Assembly: GCF_019392245.1 (NCBI RefSeq)
Contig: NZ_JAHXRL010000008.1
Location: 113,840 to 177,839, forward strand
Direction of reading: 5' to 3'
Origin: Sulfitobacter sp. CW3
Lineage (GTDB): Bacteria; Pseudomonadota; Alphaproteobacteria; Rhodobacterales; Rhodobacteraceae
Length of the DNA: 64,000 nucleotides
Translations under genes and position numbers: made by a program
The notes under the pieces: model-generated
The model's database searches: none
Told to the model about the DNA's origin: nothing
What the model saw: only the letters and a program-made list of their open reading frames with translations
Part shown: piece after piece, positions 61,958 through 64,000 of the stretch
Numbering within the stretch: the stretch's first letter is position 1
How the letters are laid out: every line of letters starts with the position of its first letter

Positions 61958-62432
61958 TTCGTATCCCCTGTTGTTGCTACGCGCTTGGGTGCGGAAAACG
62001 CACTTTCGCAAAAGCCCTGAACAAGATATCTAGGGGCCGCAGCAGTATTGTTGTGGTCGTCGCACGGGGGGAAGTATCTTCCAGGATCGCCCTCTGTGCG
62101 CCGATGCAGCCGTTTCGGCCTGAAGATAAGATGTGTCTGTAATTCCCGAATTTGCCAGATAGAATGCCCGGTTGCTGGGCCTGCCTACGCTGGGCCGCCT
62201 ATTATTTCGGCATACACAAACGTGATCGCCTCATTTTTAGCCACTCCGTTAAGGTTTTGAATTCGCCCAAGCCGCGTGCATCGTCAAAAGGCATTCAAAT
62301 CCGCCCGCGATGCATTTTTACGCAGGTTACATAGTGACAGAATCGCAAGATGCCGCGCACTTAAGCATTAAGCGCGCGGCATCTTGTAGGGTGGCATTAG
62401 GTGGCGCTACGTAAACCGCCTTGGCTTACGCC
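61958..62432. other. Gap upstream of urtA
   Basis: These 475 bp separate the crotonase gene's end from urtA and should contain the urt promoter. A short GTGCG-GAAAA-CGCAC inverted repeat sits at 61989-62003, 32 bp ahead of urtA. I looked for the GG-N10-GC of a sigma-54 promoter and found no convincing match. The hairpin at 62346-62386 is listed separately. Confidence 0.5.
62346..62386. terminator. Long perfect hairpin downstream of the crotonase gene
   Basis: A 13-bp perfect stem CAAGATGCCGCGC/GCGCGGCATCTTG (62346-62358 and 62374-62386) encloses a smaller stem CTTAA/TTAAG. It is 47 bp beyond the stop of the leftward crotonase gene. Neither side has a long T-run, so whether it is a terminator or another element is uncertain. 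Confidence 0.5.
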
Positions 62433-63239
62433 TTAGTCATTGCGTCTGACACGGGCCGCCGTTTTGTCGGCAAAGGCCGCAAGCCGCGCACGAGCATCGG
62501 GTTGTGTGTTCACAACCCCTGCGACCACCGCCTCGGCATAGGCGGCATCCATCGCCGACATATTCTGCATGTGGCTGACGGCCGAACAGATCGCAAAGTT
62601 GGAAAGCGGCAGGTTCTGCGCAGCCTTTCGTGCCAGCTCGAGCGCGGCATCATAGCTGGACCCTTCGACGATATATTGCGCAAGCCCGACATCCATCGCC
62701 TCGTCGCCTTGATAGACGCGCCCGGTCAGCATCATGTCGATCATGCGCGACTTACCAACCAGATCGGTCACGCGGATCGTGGCACCACCGCCAGTGAACA
62801 GACCGCGCTGCCCCTCTGGCAATGCGAAATAGGTCGTTTCGTTCATCACGCGCACATGGGCCGAACTGGCCAGCTCAAGCCCGCCACCCACAACAGCGCC
62901 TTGCAAGGCGGCAATGATCGGCACGCCGCCATATTCCATCTTGTTGAATGCCTCGTGCCAGCGCAGGCAAACATGCATGAAATCGGCGGGGCTGCGGTCT
63001 TCGTCGTGGTGTTCAATCAGGTCAAGGCCGGCGCAAAAGTGATCGCCTTCGCCTGCTAGAACCACCGCACGCACCCCTGCCCGCGGTGCGACAGAAAAGA
63101 AATCGACCAACTCTTCGATCGTCGCGATATCCAGCGCATTGCGTTTTGCCGCCCGGTTCAGCGTAACGCCCCACACACCGTCACCGTGGTCTTCAACTTT
63201 AAGATTGGTGAAACTGGCGATATCGATAGAAAGAGCCAT
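62433..63239 (-). CDS. Crotonase / enoyl-CoA hydratase family protein
   Basis: A 268-residue crotonase-fold protein. The oxyanion-hole motifs are [17 protein letters not shown] (first) and [21 protein letters not shown] (second), with [19 protein letters not shown] carrying the Glu and Gly positions of hydratases (Glu of PEG). AAGGA before the ATG supports the start. The N-terminus has an additional short segment before the usual [15 protein letters not shown]. Substrate unknown; it stands alone upstream of urtA. Confidence 0.85.
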   Translation of the reverse strand: MALSIDIASFTNLKVEDHGDGVWGVTLNRAAKRNALDIATIEELVDFFSVAPRAGVRAVVLAGEGDHFCAGLDLIEHHDEDRSPADFMHVCLRWHEAFNKMEYGGVPIIAALQGAVVGGGLELASSAHVRVMNETTYFALPEGQRGLFTGGGATIRVTDLVGKSRMIDMMLTGRVYQGDEAMDVGLAQYIVEGSSYDAALELARKAAQNLPLSNFAICSAVSHMQNMSAMDAAYAEAVVAGVVNTQPDARARLAAFADKTAARVRRND

Positions 63240-63699
63240 TTTGTAATCCTTAGCAATTGTCGAGGCGGCGAAAAGACCACCAAATTTTCGCTACAGTATG
63301 CAGCAAAACCGACAAAGCCCAGTGGCGATCTGATCGTCCTTTTCACGGCGGCAGCATCAGACCGTTTTAGATATTTGCGCATCGTTGTTCTGCGTTGAGC
63401 TTCATGCCCGTTTTATCCGTCAACTGCTATCAAAGCGGCACGACGCGCCGCTGTTGGCGGTATCGATACCGACGCGGAACAGGCCCATAACGCGTAATTC
63501 CTAAATGTTTGCCCCTTCATGGAAAAACTGCTCCGGGTCCTCTTGACACCTGCCTTCGTATGTAAGATTAGCTGCGACTGAGTTGAACGACGTTTGGTGG
63601 TCACACCCCGACCACAACATGCAGCGACAAAAGCGCTATCTAGATAGCTGGATGTCACTTCATTAAGTTTAGCTTAGAAGCCTTTGGTTTCATTGGCGT
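63240..63699. other. Gap between the crotonase gene and tRNA-Phe
   Basis: These 460 bp contain no frame with a ribosome site or recognisable protein. They must hold promoters for both neighbours. I saw no RNA gene, insertion sequence or dyad that I could support. Confidence 0.45.
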
Positions 63700-63774
63700 G
63701 CCCGGGTAGCTCAGGGGTAGAGCAGTGGATTGAAAATCCTCGTGTCGGTGGTTCGATTCCGCCCCTGGGCACCA
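63700..63774 (+). tRNA. tRNA-Phe (anticodon GAA)
   Basis: A complete 75-nt tRNA: acceptor GCCCGGG/CCTGGGC (one G-T pair), D-arm GCTC..GAGC, anticodon loop TTGAAAA giving GAA, T-arm with GGTTCGATTCC, discriminator A and encoded CCA. The anticodon stem GTGGA/TCCTC has one T-T mismatch. Confidence 0.95.
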
Positions 63775-64000
63775 TTTTTACAAATAGAAACAATAACTTA
63801 GTCGCGCGACTTGCGGATTGCCCACCCTTGCATATTGCTTTGGGTGTCAATTGGGTGTCTCAGTGCCACTCGAGCAATTCCAACCAGCGTCTGGCCTTAG
63901 CGTCAATTGCACCCACTTTGGTTGCGAGAGATGGCCATGAACGCGGTCGCGGGGCACGGCGTCAGCGTTGCGTTGGCGTGCAGGACGTTCGAGATCAGCG
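63775..64000. other. Right edge after tRNA-Phe, unresolved
   Basis: The final 226 bp contain GGGTGTC twice, 4 nt apart (63842-63859). The leftward frame is open from the edge to 63847 but matches nothing I recognise. A region after a tRNA often begins an integrated element, but too little is visible to say. Confidence 0.3.

Noticed and set aside
61958..62340. Sigma-54/NtrC promoter for urt
   Set aside because: Nitrogen control was expected, but no TGGC-N-type -24/-12 pair with correct spacing could be found on the leftward strand.
63413..63658. 81-codon leftward frame upstream of tRNA-Phe
   Set aside because: No ribosome site, no domain, low-quality composition; treated as non-coding.
1..64000. 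CRISPR array, rRNA operon, insertion sequence or prophage
   Set aside because: No regularly spaced repeats, rRNA-like sequence or IS/phage proteins were seen; the only transposase is the single-domain RAYT.

Overview
The window looks like a chromosomal segment of a marine alphaproteobacterium of the Rhodobacteraceae (Roseobacter group). The evidence is the soxSRT / soxVWXYZABC gene order, the block murA - DUF2948 - hisD - UPF0262 - low-molecular-weight phosphatase, TRAP transport, a urtABCDE operon and protein-level similarity throughout. The genus cannot be fixed from this sequence alone. DNA is GC-rich nearly everywhere; the one visibly AT-rich gene is at 42393-42983.

Region by region. 1-8563: a lithotrophic sulfur-oxidation (Sox) locus. 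soxV-W-X-Y-Z-A-B-C runs leftwards (soxC is cut by the window edge, so soxD is presumably just outside) and soxS-R-T runs rightwards. The ArsR-type repressor SoxR keeps the two cysteines of persulfide sensors, and a dyad fitting its operator lies in each of the two expected control regions (soxS/soxV and soxW/soxX). 8677-13674: a large self-sufficient, B12-type reductive dehalogenase (dehalogenase fused to an FMN/NAD(P)H/2Fe-2S reductase), overlapping a UDP-glucuronate-4-epimerase-like gene, then rpe and a strong bidirectional terminator. 13753-24738: a ten-gene leftward catabolic operon. A TRAP importer feeds an acid to a CoA ligase, a pimC/pimD-like acyl-CoA dehydrogenase pair, a bifunctional hydratase/3-hydroxyacyl-CoA dehydrogenase, an enoyl-CoA hydratase and a thioesterase, with an IclR regulator inside. 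25562-31419: a peptide-type ABC importer (fused double ATPase, binding protein, two permeases). 31512-34804: a Tat-exported MBL-fold hydrolase and a large MscS-type channel. 35198-41180: six overlapping genes for an unidentified surface glycan or glycolipid (four glycosyltransferases, a histidine phosphatase, a polysaccharide deacetylase).

41187-46880 holds a PhnA-like protein, a REP-associated tyrosine transposase with its own inverted REP pair, an AT-rich orphan secreted protein, lepA, a porin gene broken by a one-base frameshift, and a small lipoprotein. 46898-51227 is the conserved murA/hisD block, headed by a 56-residue basic protein. After tRNA-Thr comes a four-gene operon (51738-56054): an Ldh/MDH2-type oxidoreductase, an M19-dipeptidase-like protein that lacks the usual first metal-binding motif, a 559-residue protein I do not recognise, and a DUF3726 protein. 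This is the best candidate for an undescribed pathway. 56065-61957 is urtABCDE (urea uptake), followed by a crotonase gene and tRNA-Phe.

Taken together the cell appears to oxidise reduced sulfur compounds, take up organic acids, peptides and urea, possibly dehalogenate halogenated organics, and make a surface polysaccharide. All functions are inferred from sequence by reading; no searches were run.
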